DNA from: Isoptericola jiangsuensis
GTDB taxonomy: Bacteria > Actinomycetota > Actinomycetes > Actinomycetales > Cellulomonadaceae
Direction of reading: 5' to 3'
DNA length: 64,000 nucleotides
Assembly (NCBI RefSeq): GCF_002563715.1
Contig: NZ_PDJJ01000001.1
Span: 868,001 to 932,000, forward strand
Under the pieces are notes generated by a model. The model was not told the origin of the DNA. It did no database searches and worked only from the letters and a program-made list of their open reading frames with translations. The translations under genes and the position numbers were made by a program. Of the stretch, positions 26,034 through 34,542 are shown piece by piece. Numbering within the stretch: the first letter of the stretch is position 1; every line of letters begins with the position of its first letter.

Positions 26034-26972
26034 TCAGGGTTCGGTGACCACGGTAGTCGGTCCCGCGGCGGCGAGGCGCGTCGCGCGGGCGGCCCGCGTG
26101 CCGTCGACGGTGAGGACGACCAGCGCCACCCAGACGAGCCCGAACCCGACCCAGCGGACGGGGGACATGTGCTCGCCGAACACGAGCAGCCCCACGAGGA
26201 ACTGCAGGGTCGGGGTGAGGAACTGGAGCATCCCCACGACCGACAGCGGCAGGCGCCGGGCGGCCGCCCCGAACAGCAGCAGCGGCACGCCGGTGACGAC
26301 GCCGGCCGCGGCGAGCAGCAGCGCGTGCCCGGCGCCCTCCTGCGCGAACGTCGAGGTGCCCTGGGCGACGAGCCACCCGAGGTACGCGACGGCGAACGGG
26401 GTCGCGACGGCCGTCTCGACCGCGAGGCTCGGCAGGGCGCCCACGGTGCGTCCCACGCGGTTCTTCGTCAGGGAGTACAGCCCGAACGAGAAGGCGAGCA
26501 CCAGGGAGACCCACGGCAGCCCGCCGACGCCGGTGGACAGGACCACGACCGCCGCCGCGCCCGAGCCGAGGGCCACCCACTGGGCCGTCCGCAGGCGCTC
26601 CCGCAGTAGGACGACGCCGAGCAGCGTCGTCACCAGCGGGTTGATGTAGTAGCCGAGCGCGGCGTCCAGGACGTGCCCGGACAGCACCGCGTACACGTAG
26701 GTGGCCCAGTTGACGACGATGAGGACCGACGCGACCGCGAGCACGCCGAGCGTGCGCGGCCGGCGCAGCACGGCCGTCAGCTGCGGCAGCGTGCGGGTGG
26801 CGGCCAGCAGGACGAGGCAGAACAGCAGCGACCAGACGATGCGGTGGGCGATGATCTCCAGCGCCCCCGCCGGTTCCAGCAGCGGGAAGTAGAGGGGCAT
26901 GGCGCCCCAGAGCAGGTAGGCGCTCAGACCGAGGGGGAGCCCCCAGCGGTCCGGGGCGGGAGGGGTCGTCAC
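26034..26972 (-). CDS. rarD: RarD-type EamA-family permease
   Basis: This 312-residue protein has ten predicted TM helices in two EamA repeats, with the RarD N-terminus GLSAYLLWGAMPLYFPLL and the conserved YINPLVTTLLG and LQFLTPTLQFLVGLLVFGE segments. RarD proteins are drug/metabolite-type transporters (first linked to chloramphenicol sensitivity); the substrate is unknown. GTG start at 26972. It is the first gene of a likely rarD-yajQ-HAD unit and is divergent from the tRNA cluster. Confidence 0.93.
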   Translation of the reverse strand: MTTPPAPDRWGLPLGLSAYLLWGAMPLYFPLLEPAGALEIIAHRIVWSLLFCLVLLAATRTLPQLTAVLRRPRTLGVLAVASVLIVVNWATYVYAVLSGHVLDAALGYYINPLVTTLLGVVLLRERLRTAQWVALGSGAAAVVVLSTGVGGLPWVSLVLAFSFGLYSLTKNRVGRTVGALPSLAVETAVATPFAVAYLGWLVAQGTSTFAQEGAGHALLLAAAGVVTGVPLLLFGAAARRLPLSVVGMLQFLTPTLQFLVGLLVFGEHMSPVRWVGFGLVWVALVVLTVDGTRAARATRLAAAGPTTVVTEP

Positions 26973-27092
26973 TCGCGCAGGATATGTCCGCGCGGGGACA
27001 CCGACCCGGGTGCCGGCGAGAGGGCCGGGGGAGGGGGCCGGGGGCGCGCGAGCGGCACCGGACGGGGCGTGATCAGGGCCACGGCGGACCGA

Positions 27093-27123
27093 TTTCCACC
27101 TGGGCGCCCGGTGCCGCTATGGT
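27093..27123 (+). promoter_or_regulatory. Candidate promoter of tRNA-Tyr
   Basis: A TATGGT -10-like hexamer (27118-27123) lies 32 bases before the tRNA. TTCCAC at 27094-27099 gives an 18-bp spacer to a weak -35. It is inferred from position and the local drop in GC. Confidence 0.35.
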
Positions 27124-27154
27124 TGTCCACGCAAGGTCGTTCGCGGCCCTGCTA

Positions 27155-27236
27155 GGCAGGTTGCCCGAGCGGCCAAAGGGAGCTGACTGTAAATCAGCCG
27201 TCATCGACTTCGGGGGTTCGAATCCCTCACCTGCCA
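27155..27236 (+). tRNA. tRNA-Tyr (GTA)
   Basis: The 82-nt gene has acceptor stem ggcaggt / acctgcc (27155-27161 with 27229-27235) and discriminator A at 27236. The anticodon loop ctgtaaa has GTA at 27189-27191, the T loop is ttcgaat, and the variable arm is long (type II), as expected for bacterial tRNA-Tyr. CCA is not encoded. Confidence 0.97.
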
Positions 27237-27307
27237 CCGCACGGAACGGCTCGATCCGCGGTCGAGACGCTCCTTGCACCAGGAGAAGGTGTGACGCAGG
27301 ACCGGAT

Positions 27308-27336
27308 TTCTTCGGAAGCCCGGGAACGTGTAGAGT
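27308..27336 (+). promoter_or_regulatory. Candidate promoter of tRNA-Thr
   Basis: TTCTTC (27308-27313) and TAGAGT (27331-27336) are separated by 17 bp and end 10 bases before the tRNA 5' end. The -10 is good; the -35 is weak. Confidence 0.4.
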
Positions 27337-27346
27337 CTTCTCCGCT

Positions 27347-27419
27347 GCCCCGATAGCTCAGTCGGCAGAGCGTCTCCATGGTAAGGAGAAGGTCAAGGGT
27401 TCGATTCCCTTTCGGGGCT
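27347..27419 (+). tRNA. tRNA-Thr (GGT)
   Basis: The 73-nt gene has acceptor gccccga / tcggggc, discriminator T at 27419, anticodon stem tctcc / ggaga, and GGT at 27380-27382. CCA is not encoded. It is the first gene of the conserved actinobacterial string tRNA-Thr, tRNA-Met, rpmG. Confidence 0.97.
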
Positions 27420-27429
27420 CTGTGATTCG

Positions 27430-27474
27430 ACGCGGGGCCGTCCACCGGTACGACGGACGGACGGTCCCGCGTTT
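27430..27474 (+). terminator. Terminator after tRNA-Thr
   Basis: A 13-bp stem (27431-27443 with 27459-27471, one G-T pair) extended by A27430-T27472 is followed directly by TTT. This has the form of a rho-independent terminator between tRNA-Thr and tRNA-Met. Confidence 0.65.
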
Positions 27475-27484
27475 CGTCACGCGC

Positions 27485-27561
27485 GGCGGGGTAGCTCAGC
27501 TGGTCAGAGCGCACGACTCATAATCGTGAGGTCGCGGGTTCGAGCCCCGCCCTCGCTACCA
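27485..27561 (+). tRNA. tRNA-Met (CAT), elongator-like
   Basis: The 77-nt gene includes an encoded CCA. Acceptor ggcgggg pairs with cctcgct using two G-T pairs. Anticodon CAT is at 27519-27521 in loop ctcataa, the T loop is ttcgagc, and the discriminator is A27558. The paired first acceptor base pair and the anticodon stem without three consecutive G-C pairs fit an elongator rather than initiator tRNA. Confidence 0.93.
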
Positions 27562-27573
27562 AGCAAGACATTC

Positions 27574-27594
27574 GTCCGACGGCCGGCGTCGGAC
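27574..27594 (+). terminator. Hairpin after tRNA-Met
   Basis: An 8-bp stem (gtccgacg / cgtcggac) with a 5-nt loop lies 12 bases beyond the tRNA-Met CCA. It is a likely 3'-end or processing signal; no T-run follows. Confidence 0.4.
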
Positions 27595-27650
27595 CGACAT
27601 CATTCCTTGACGCACGTTGCGCCTTCCGGGGGCGCGAGAGGTGACACACC

Positions 27651-27821
27651 ATGGCTGCCAAGAGCGCGGACGTCCGCCCGAAGATCACGCTCGCCTGCGT
27701 GGACTGCAAGGAGCGGAACTACATCACCAAGAAGAACCGCCGGAACAACCCGGACCGTCTCGAGCTGGCGAAGTTCTGCCCGCGCTGCGGCAAGCACACG
27801 TCGCACCGCGAGACCCGCTGA
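27651..27821 (+). CDS. rpmG: 50S ribosomal protein L33
   Basis: This 56-residue protein starts at ATG 27651. It carries the L33 zinc-binding pattern of two CxxC knuckles (CVDCKERNY and [14 protein letters not shown]) with the [16 protein letters not shown] core. It is the Cys-containing (C+) form of L33. It follows tRNA-Met as in other actinobacteria, and the first MaoC gene follows 26 bp later. Confidence 0.96.
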   Translation: MAAKSADVRPKITLACVDCKERNYITKKNRRNNPDRLELAKFCPRCGKHTSHRETR

Positions 27822-27847
27822 CCTCCGGCACAGAGCACCCCGACGTC

Positions 27848-28309
27848 GTGGCGAACCCTGACTTCGCGGGCCGCGAGTACCCGGCCACCGCGCCGTACTC
27901 CGTCGGTCGCGAGAAGATCCGCGAGTTCGCCTCGGCCGTCGGAGCCGAGCACCCCGCGCACCACGACCTCGTGGCGGCGCGGGGTCTCGGCTATCCGGAC
28001 CTCGTCGCGCCGCCGACCTTCGCCGTCGTCGTCGCGCAGCGCGCCGAGTCGCCCTACGTCTCGGACCCCGAGGCCGGCATCGACTTCTCCCGCGTGGTGC
28101 ACGCCGACGAAGGCTTCACGCACCACCGGCCCATCGTCGCCGGTGACGAGCTCGTCACCGTGCTGCACGTCGACTCCGTCACCCAGCGCGCCGGCATCTC
28201 CATGGTGAGCACCCGCTGCGAGATCTTCGCGGCGGACGCCGACGCCGCCCCCGGGGAGCACGTCGCCACCGTGACGTCCAGCCTCGTCATCCGCGGCGAG
28301 GAGTCCTGA
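27848..28309 (+). CDS. MaoC-like dehydratase, non-catalytic N-terminal type (HadA-like)
   Basis: This 153-residue hot-dog-fold protein starts at GTG 27848. It has the FAS1-type dehydratase N-domain signature (GREYPATAPYSVGREKIREFASAVG, YPDLVAPPTFAVV, GIDFSRVVHADEGFTHHRPI). The catalytic D-x-x-x-x-H of active MaoC proteins is absent, as in mycobacterial HadA, which serves as substrate-binding partner of HadB. The next gene overlaps its stop by 1 base. Together they probably form a (3R)-hydroxyacyl-ACP/CoA dehydratase heterodimer. Confidence 0.88.
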   Translation: MANPDFAGREYPATAPYSVGREKIREFASAVGAEHPAHHDLVAARGLGYPDLVAPPTFAVVVAQRAESPYVSDPEAGIDFSRVVHADEGFTHHRPIVAGDELVTVLHVDSVTQRAGISMVSTRCEIFAADADAAPGEHVATVTSSLVIRGEES

Positions 28310-28743
28310 TGAGCGACACCACCCGTCCCGCGCTGGCGGACCTCGCCGTCGGTGACGTCGTCGCGACCCGCACCGTCGAGCTCGAGCGCGCCACCCTCGT
28401 GCGCTACGCCGGCGCCAGCGGCGACTTCAACCCCATCCACTGGGACGAGTCCTTCGCCACCGAGGTCGGCCTGCCCGGCGTCATCGCGCACGGCATGTGC
28501 ACCATGGGCACCGTCGTCGGCGTCGTCGTCGACTGGGTCGGCGACCCCGGCGCCGTCGTGCGCTACGGCACCCGCTTCACCAAGCCCGTGCCCGTCCCGG
28601 CGCGCGGCGCCGCGACCGTCGAGGTGAGCGCCGCCGTCGGCGCCCTCGACGCGGAGGCCGGCACGGCCCGCATCGACCTCACCGTCACCCACGACGGCGC
28701 GAAGGTCCTCGGACGCACCCAGGTCGTCGTCCGCCTCTCCTGA
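28309..28743 (+). CDS. MaoC-family (3R)-hydroxyacyl dehydratase, catalytic subunit (HadB-like)
   Basis: This 144-residue single hot-dog protein carries the hydratase-2 motif ASGDFNPIHWDE, with Asp39 and His44 as the expected catalytic pair, and the family's GLPGVIAHGMCTMG helix. The TGATG overlap with the upstream subunit gene supports a 1:1 complex. In mycobacteria the equivalent pair (hadAB), also next to rpmG and the tRNA genes, works in fatty-acid elongation. This organism has no visible mycolate genes here, so a general FAS or acyl-CoA role is more likely. Confidence 0.9.
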   Translation: MSDTTRPALADLAVGDVVATRTVELERATLVRYAGASGDFNPIHWDESFATEVGLPGVIAHGMCTMGTVVGVVVDWVGDPGAVVRYGTRFTKPVPVPARGAATVEVSAAVGALDAEAGTARIDLTVTHDGAKVLGRTQVVVRLS

Positions 28744-28760
28744 CCCGCGCCGGTCACGAC

Positions 28761-29010
28761 AGTCCCCGCGACTCAGCGCACCTCCCCGCGACTCAGCGCG
28801 GCTCCCCGCGACTCAGCGCGGCTCCCCGCGACTCAGCGCGGCTCCCCGCGACTCAGCGCGGCTCCCCGCGACTCAGCGCGGCTCCCCGCGACTCAGCGCA
28901 GTCTCCCGCGAGTCAGCGCAGTCTCCCGCGACTCAGCGCGGCTCCCCGCGACTCAGCGCAGTCTCCCGCGAGTCAGCGCAGTCTCCCGCGAGTCAGCGCG
29001 GCTTCCCGCG
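28761..29010 (+). repeat. Tandem array A: 12 copies of a 20-bp repeat plus a half copy
   Basis: Exact 20-bp periodicity runs from 28761. Copies of CTCCCCGCGACTCAGCGCGG and close variants (CAGTCTCCCGCGAGTCAGCG phase) differ at one to three positions, and the last half unit decays at 29001-29010. The array begins 18 bp after the MaoC stop and ends about 45 bp before the thiC promoter region. The core GACTCAGCGC or GAGTCAGCGC recurs in arrays B and C. It reads through as a repeated peptide in some frames but has no start signals or codon logic of a gene. Confidence 0.95.
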
Positions 29011-29056
29011 ATCCGTGCGTCCGGGTCCTGGTCGCGGCCTCGTCGTGACCGTGCAG

Positions 29057-29085
29057 GTCACGGCTCCACCCCCCCGTGCTACGTT
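29057..29085 (+). promoter_or_regulatory. Candidate thiC promoter
   Basis: GTCACG (29057-29062) and TACGTT (29080-29085) have a 17-bp spacer and would start transcription at about 29092, the first bases of the TPP riboswitch. Confidence 0.45.
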
Positions 29086-29090
29086 GTCGT

Positions 29091-30942
<1,852 letters not shown>

Positions 30943-31060
30943 CCCGCGAGTCGGCGCACGTTCCCGCGAGTCAGCGCGGACTCCCGCGAGTCAGCGCGGA
31001 CTCCCGCGAGTCAGCGCACGTCTTCGCGAGTCAGCGCACGTCTTCGCGAGTCAGCGCGGC
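30943..31060 (+). repeat. Tandem array B: about six copies of the 20-bp repeat
   Basis: The array begins immediately after the thiC stop. Units of 20 bp with core CGCGAGTCAGCGC run to 31060, after which a degenerate half unit (ctcttgcggg) ends it. The core and orientation match array A, so thiC is bracketed by direct copies of the same family. The terminal two units have a diverged left half (tcttcgcgag). Confidence 0.92.
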
Positions 31061-31099
31061 CTCTTGCGGGTGGTGTGCCGGGTCGTGCGGCTCGGTTCC

Positions 31100-31193
31100 G
31101 GTCGGCGGAGGACGTCGCGCGTCGTCGCGTTCACGGGCGCAGGGCGCCCTCCACTTCGGGGTGGACGACGACGCGCGACGTCCTCCGCCGACC
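31100..31193. other. 94-bp palindromic element with three-way-junction folding
   Basis: Perfect inverted arms of 28 bp (31100-31127 and 31166-31193) enclose two smaller hairpins that fill the centre. One has a 6-bp stem gggcgc/gcgccc with loop agg (31135-31149); the other a 5-bp stem tccac/gtgga around ttcggg (31150-31165), which includes the C(UUCG)G tetraloop sequence. As RNA or extruded DNA it would form a three-way junction. It lies between thiC array B and array C. It could be the thiC terminator, a small RNA, or a mobile palindromic unit; no coding potential is seen. Confidence 0.85.
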
Positions 31194-31225
31194 TTTACCG
31201 TCGCGTGGGTGGTCGTGCCTGCCCG

Positions 31226-31248
31226 GCACCCGCCCGAGGACCGGGTGC
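31226..31248. other. Secondary hairpin in the thiC-siderophore intergenic region
   Basis: A 7-bp stem (gcacccg / cgggtgc) with a 9-nt loop lies 33 bp after the large palindrome, flanked by further ccgg/ccgg complementarity. It may be part of the same structured region. Confidence 0.4.
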
Positions 31249-31300
31249 GGCCGGGTCGCGGTATCCGGTGCAGTTCGCGTCTCCCGCTGGGTGGCCGAGA

Positions 31301-31460
31301 CATGCGCTGACTCGCACGAACTTGCGCTGAGTCACCGGAACCTGCGCTGAGTCACCGGAACCTGCGCTGAGTCACCGGAACCTGCGCTGAGTCACCGGAA
31401 CCTGCGCTGAGTCACCGGAACCTGCGCTGAGTCACCGGAACCTGCGCTGAGTCGCTGGGC
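31301..31460 (-). repeat. Tandem array C: six identical plus two degenerate copies, inverted relative to A and B
   Basis: The 20-bp unit CCTGCGCTGAGTCACCGGAA is repeated head to tail, six near-identical copies at 31321-31440 with degenerate units at each end (31301-31320 and 31441-31460). Its reverse complement contains GACTCAGCGC, the core of array A, so C is an inverted member of the same family with a different flank. It ends about 95 bp before the iron box of the siderophore operon. Confidence 0.93.
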
Positions 31461-31554
31461 CCGCGCTCGGTCGTTCCGGGCGCGAGTGGTCAGGGTCACA
31501 GGGGTGGGCGTCTCGGATGGCGGTCCGGGAATGGACAGTGCGCCAAAGGTCGGC

Positions 31555-31573
31555 CTAAGTTAGGCGAGCCTAG
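31555..31573 (+). promoter_or_regulatory. Iron box (DmdR/IdeR-DtxR operator)
   Basis: CTAAGTTAGGCGAGCCTAG matches the 19-bp actinobacterial iron-box consensus (TTAGGTTAGGCTAACCTAA) at 14 positions by my count, with the inner palindrome TTAGGC..GCCTAG intact. It lies 34 bp upstream of the decarboxylase start, where the promoter must be. Binding of Fe-loaded regulator should silence the whole operon in iron-replete cells. Confidence 0.85.
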
Positions 31574-31606
31574 CCTCAACATTCCCTGCACGGAGGTTCA
31601 TCCGGC

Positions 31607-33166
31607 GTGTCCACGATCCCGCCCGACGCGACCCTGACCAGCACCGGAACGCTCCTGCGCGGTGCCACGGCCGGGACGTACGCCCGCGTCGTCCACGACG
31701 TCGTCGACGACGTCGCCGCCCGCTTCGCCGCCGTCTCCCAGCCGTGGAGCGGCGCGAGCCGCGACGAGCTCGCCGCGCTGGTCGACGCGGTCGACCTCGA
31801 CGGGCCGGGCGTCGGCACGTCCGCGGCGCTGCGCGAGACGGCCGACCTGTACGCGACGCACGCCGTGTGGTTCCACGACCCGGGGTACGCGGCGCACCTG
31901 AACTGCCCGGTCGACATCGCGGCGGTCGGGGCGGAGGCGATGCTCGCGGCGATCAACACGAGCGTGGACACGTACGACCAGTCGACGGTCGCGACGCTCA
32001 TGGAGCGCCGGCTGGTGGCGTGGACGGCGGACCGGATCGGGTTCGCGGGCGGCGACGGCGTGTTCACGTCGGGTGGCACCCAGTCGAACCTGCACGCGCT
32101 GCTGGCGGCGCGGGAGCGGGCGCTGACGGGTCCCGACGGGAGCCGGCTGGGCGGGCTGGCGCGTACGGGCCTGCAGGCGCGCCTGCGGATCCTCGCCACG
32201 GACGTCAGCCACTTCTCGGTGGCGAAGTCCGCGATGCTGCTGGGCCTGGCGGACGACGCCGTGGTGCCGGTGGCGACGGACGCCGACGGGCGGCTGGAGC
32301 CGGCGGAGCTCGCGGACGCGCTGGCCCGCACGGCGGCGGCGGGCGACGTCGCCATGGCGGTGGTCGCCACGGCGGGGACGACGGACCGCGGCACGGTCGA
32401 CCCGTTGCCGCAGGTCGCGGACCTGTGCGACGCCCACGACGTGTGGTTCCACGTGGACGCCGCCTACGGGGGCGGGCTGCTGGTCTCGCCGACGCGCCGG
32501 CACCTCCTGGCGGGGATCGAGCGGGCCCGCTCGGTGACGGTGGACTTCCACAAGACGTTCTTCCAGCCGGTGTCCGCCAGCGCGGTGATCGTCCGCGAGG
32601 CGGCGGACCTGGCGCGCACGGCGTGGCACGCGGACTACCTGAACCCGGCCACCGACCCGGACAACCAGGTCGACCGGTCGTTGCAGACGACGCGCCGGTT
32701 CGACGCCCTCAAGCTGTGGGCGACGCTGCGCGCCATCGGGCCGGACGGCATCGGTGCGATGGTGGACGCGGTGTGCGACCTCGCGGCGGCGGTCCACGCG
32801 GACCTCGCGGACGACCCGGAGCTGCGCCTGGTCGCGCCGACGGACCTGTCGACGGTGATCTTCCGCTACCAGCCGGACGGGGTGACGGACGCGCAGGCGG
32901 ACGCCCTCGTCGCGCAGGTGCGGCGCGTGCTGTTCGACTCGGGGCGCGCGAGCGTCGCCAAGACGGTGATCGACGGCCGCCCCTGCCTCAAGCTCACCCT
33001 GCTGGACCCGGGCCGCACCCTGGACGAGGTGCGGCACGTCCTGACGCTCGTGCGGGACGCCGCCCACGGCCTCCTCGCGGGCGAGGCCCTCATCGGCGCG
33101 GCGCAGCCGCCCTGCCGCGACGTCCACCCGCACCTGGACCGCACCACCCTGGAGGAGACCCGATGA
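31607..33166 (+). CDS. desA: PLP-dependent lysine decarboxylase of siderophore pathway (DesA-like)
   Basis: The protein has 519 residues; GTG start with a ggagg Shine-Dalgarno. It is a fold-type I, group II decarboxylase: HLNCPVDIAAVGAEAMLAAINTSVDTYDQS near the N-terminus, the FTSGGTQSNLHALLAARE phosphate loop, HVDAAYGGG, and the PLP lysine Lys316 in DFHKTFFQP. In desferrioxamine synthesis DesA makes cadaverine from lysine. The related diaminobutyrate decarboxylases of other siderophore pathways are similar in sequence, but the lysine-hydroxylase and DesD-like neighbours favour cadaverine. First gene of the iron-box operon. Confidence 0.9.
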   Translation: MSTIPPDATLTSTGTLLRGATAGTYARVVHDVVDDVAARFAAVSQPWSGASRDELAALVDAVDLDGPGVGTSAALRETADLYATHAVWFHDPGYAAHLNCPVDIAAVGAEAMLAAINTSVDTYDQSTVATLMERRLVAWTADRIGFAGGDGVFTSGGTQSNLHALLAARERALTGPDGSRLGGLARTGLQARLRILATDVSHFSVAKSAMLLGLADDAVVPVATDADGRLEPAELADALARTAAAGDVAMAVVATAGTTDRGTVDPLPQVADLCDAHDVWFHVDAAYGGGLLVSPTRRHLLAGIERARSVTVDFHKTFFQPVSASAVIVREAADLARTAWHADYLNPATDPDNQVDRSLQTTRRFDALKLWATLRAIGPDGIGAMVDAVCDLAAAVHADLADDPELRLVAPTDLSTVIFRYQPDGVTDAQADALVAQVRRVLFDSGRASVAKTVIDGRPCLKLTLLDPGRTLDEVRHVLTLVRDAAHGLLAGEALIGAAQPPCRDVHPHLDRTTLEETR

Positions 33167-34542
33167 GCGAGCGCACCTACGACGTCGTCGGCATCGGTAT
33201 CGGGCCGTTCAACCTGGGCCTGGCGGCGCTCGCGGACCCGTTGGACGACGTGGACGCGGTGTTCCTGGACCAGGCGGACGGGTTCCGCTGGCACCCGGGG
33301 ATGATGATCGACGGCTCGACGATCCAGGTGCCGTTCCTCGCGGACCTGGTGACGATGGCGGACCCGACGTCGCCGTTCTCGTTCCTGGCGTTCCTCAAGG
33401 ACTGCGGGCGGCTGTACCCGTTCTACATCCGGGAGTCGTTCTACCCGTTGCGCGCGGAGTACGACGAGTACTGCCGGTGGGTGGCGGCGCGCCTGGAGTC
33501 CCTGCGCTGGGGGCGGCGCGTGGTCGCGGTGGAGCACGACGCGGCGTCGGACGACTACGTGGTGGTCGCGGAGGTGGCGGGCCCGGACGGGACGGTCACG
33601 GAGCGGTACCGCGCGCGGCACGTCGTGCTGGGCGTGGGGACGACGCCGCGGCTGCCGGCGCCGCTGGCGGACCTGGTGGCCGACGCGGCCGGGTCGGACG
33701 GCGGTCCGGTGGTGCACACGGCGGACTACCTGCCGCACCGGGACGCCCTGAAGGCGTCGGGCGCGGTGACGGTCGTCGGGTCGGGGCAGTCGGCCGCTGA
33801 GGTGTACCGCGACCTGCTGGAGGACGCCGGCGAGTACCGGCTGGACTGGGTGACGCGGTCGTCGCGGTTCTTCCCGATGGAGTACACGAAGCTGACGCTG
33901 GAGATGACGTCGCCGGAGTACACGGACCACTACCACGCGCTGGACCCGGAGCTGCGGGACCTGCTGGGCCGGGAGCAGCGCTCCCTGTACAAGGGGATCA
34001 GCGGGGACCTGATCGACGACATCTACGACACGCTGTACCGCCGCACGGCGCTGGGTGCGCAGGTGCCCACCACGCTGCTCAGCGACACGGAGGTGGTGGC
34101 GGCCCGCACGGAGCGGGCCGAGGACGGCGGGTGCGAGTACGTGCTGACGCTGCGGCACGCGCAGCTCGGCACGGTGGCGGAGCACCGCACGCGCGCGGTG
34201 GTCGCGGCGACGGGGTACGGGGCGGGCGTCCCGGCGTTCCTCGACCCGGTGCGGGACCGGCTGCGGCTGGACGACCGGGGGCGGTTCGACGTGACGCGCG
34301 ACTACGTGGTGTCGGACGACGGGCGGGTGCTGACCCTGAACGGGGAGGAGCACTCGCACGGGGTGACGGCGCCGGACCTCGGGTTCGGGCCGTGGCGGAA
34401 CTCGGTGGTGCTGGCCCGGGTGACGGGTCGGGAGCCGTACCGGGTGGAGCGCCGGATCGCGTTCCAGCAGTTCGGCCTGCCGGGCGGGGTCCCGGCGGGC
34501 GAGGGCGTGCGGGTGCACGCCGGGACGGAGGTGGCCCGATGA
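33163..34542 (+). CDS. desB: Flavin N-hydroxylating monooxygenase (lysine/cadaverine N-hydroxylase, DesB-like)
   Basis: The protein has 459 residues from ATG 33163 (ATGA overlap with desA). It has the IucD/PvdA family pattern: FAD site GIGPFNLGLAAL at residues 10-21, the conserved FRWHPGMMIDGSTIQVPFLADL stretch, the NADPH-binding VVGSGQSAAEVYRDLL, and a C-terminal ATGY motif. It would hydroxylate the terminal amine of cadaverine to N-hydroxycadaverine using NADPH and oxygen. The frame is open far upstream but that part overlaps desA. Confidence 0.92.
   Translation: MSERTYDVVGIGIGPFNLGLAALADPLDDVDAVFLDQADGFRWHPGMMIDGSTIQVPFLADLVTMADPTSPFSFLAFLKDCGRLYPFYIRESFYPLRAEYDEYCRWVAARLESLRWGRRVVAVEHDAASDDYVVVAEVAGPDGTVTERYRARHVVLGVGTTPRLPAPLADLVADAAGSDGGPVVHTADYLPHRDALKASGAVTVVGSGQSAAEVYRDLLEDAGEYRLDWVTRSSRFFPMEYTKLTLEMTSPEYTDHYHALDPELRDLLGREQRSLYKGISGDLIDDIYDTLYRRTALGAQVPTTLLSDTEVVAARTERAEDGGCEYVLTLRHAQLGTVAEHRTRAVVAATGYGAGVPAFLDPVRDRLRLDDRGRFDVTRDYVVSDDGRVLTLNGEEHSHGVTAPDLGFGPWRNSVVLARVTGREPYRVERRIAFQQFGLPGGVPAGEGVRVHAGTEVAR

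Noticed and set aside
28497-29048. Open frame encoding a repeated Ser/Arg/Ala/Pro peptide across array A
   Set aside because: It starts inside the MaoC gene in another frame. The repeated peptide only reflects the 20-bp DNA repeat, and the period is not a multiple of three, so no frame is favoured.
34131-34538. Upstream extension of the fused siderophore synthetase
   Set aside because: It overlaps the hydroxylase gene in another frame and is Arg/Gly-rich. ATG 34539 has the ATGA overlap pattern used throughout the operon.
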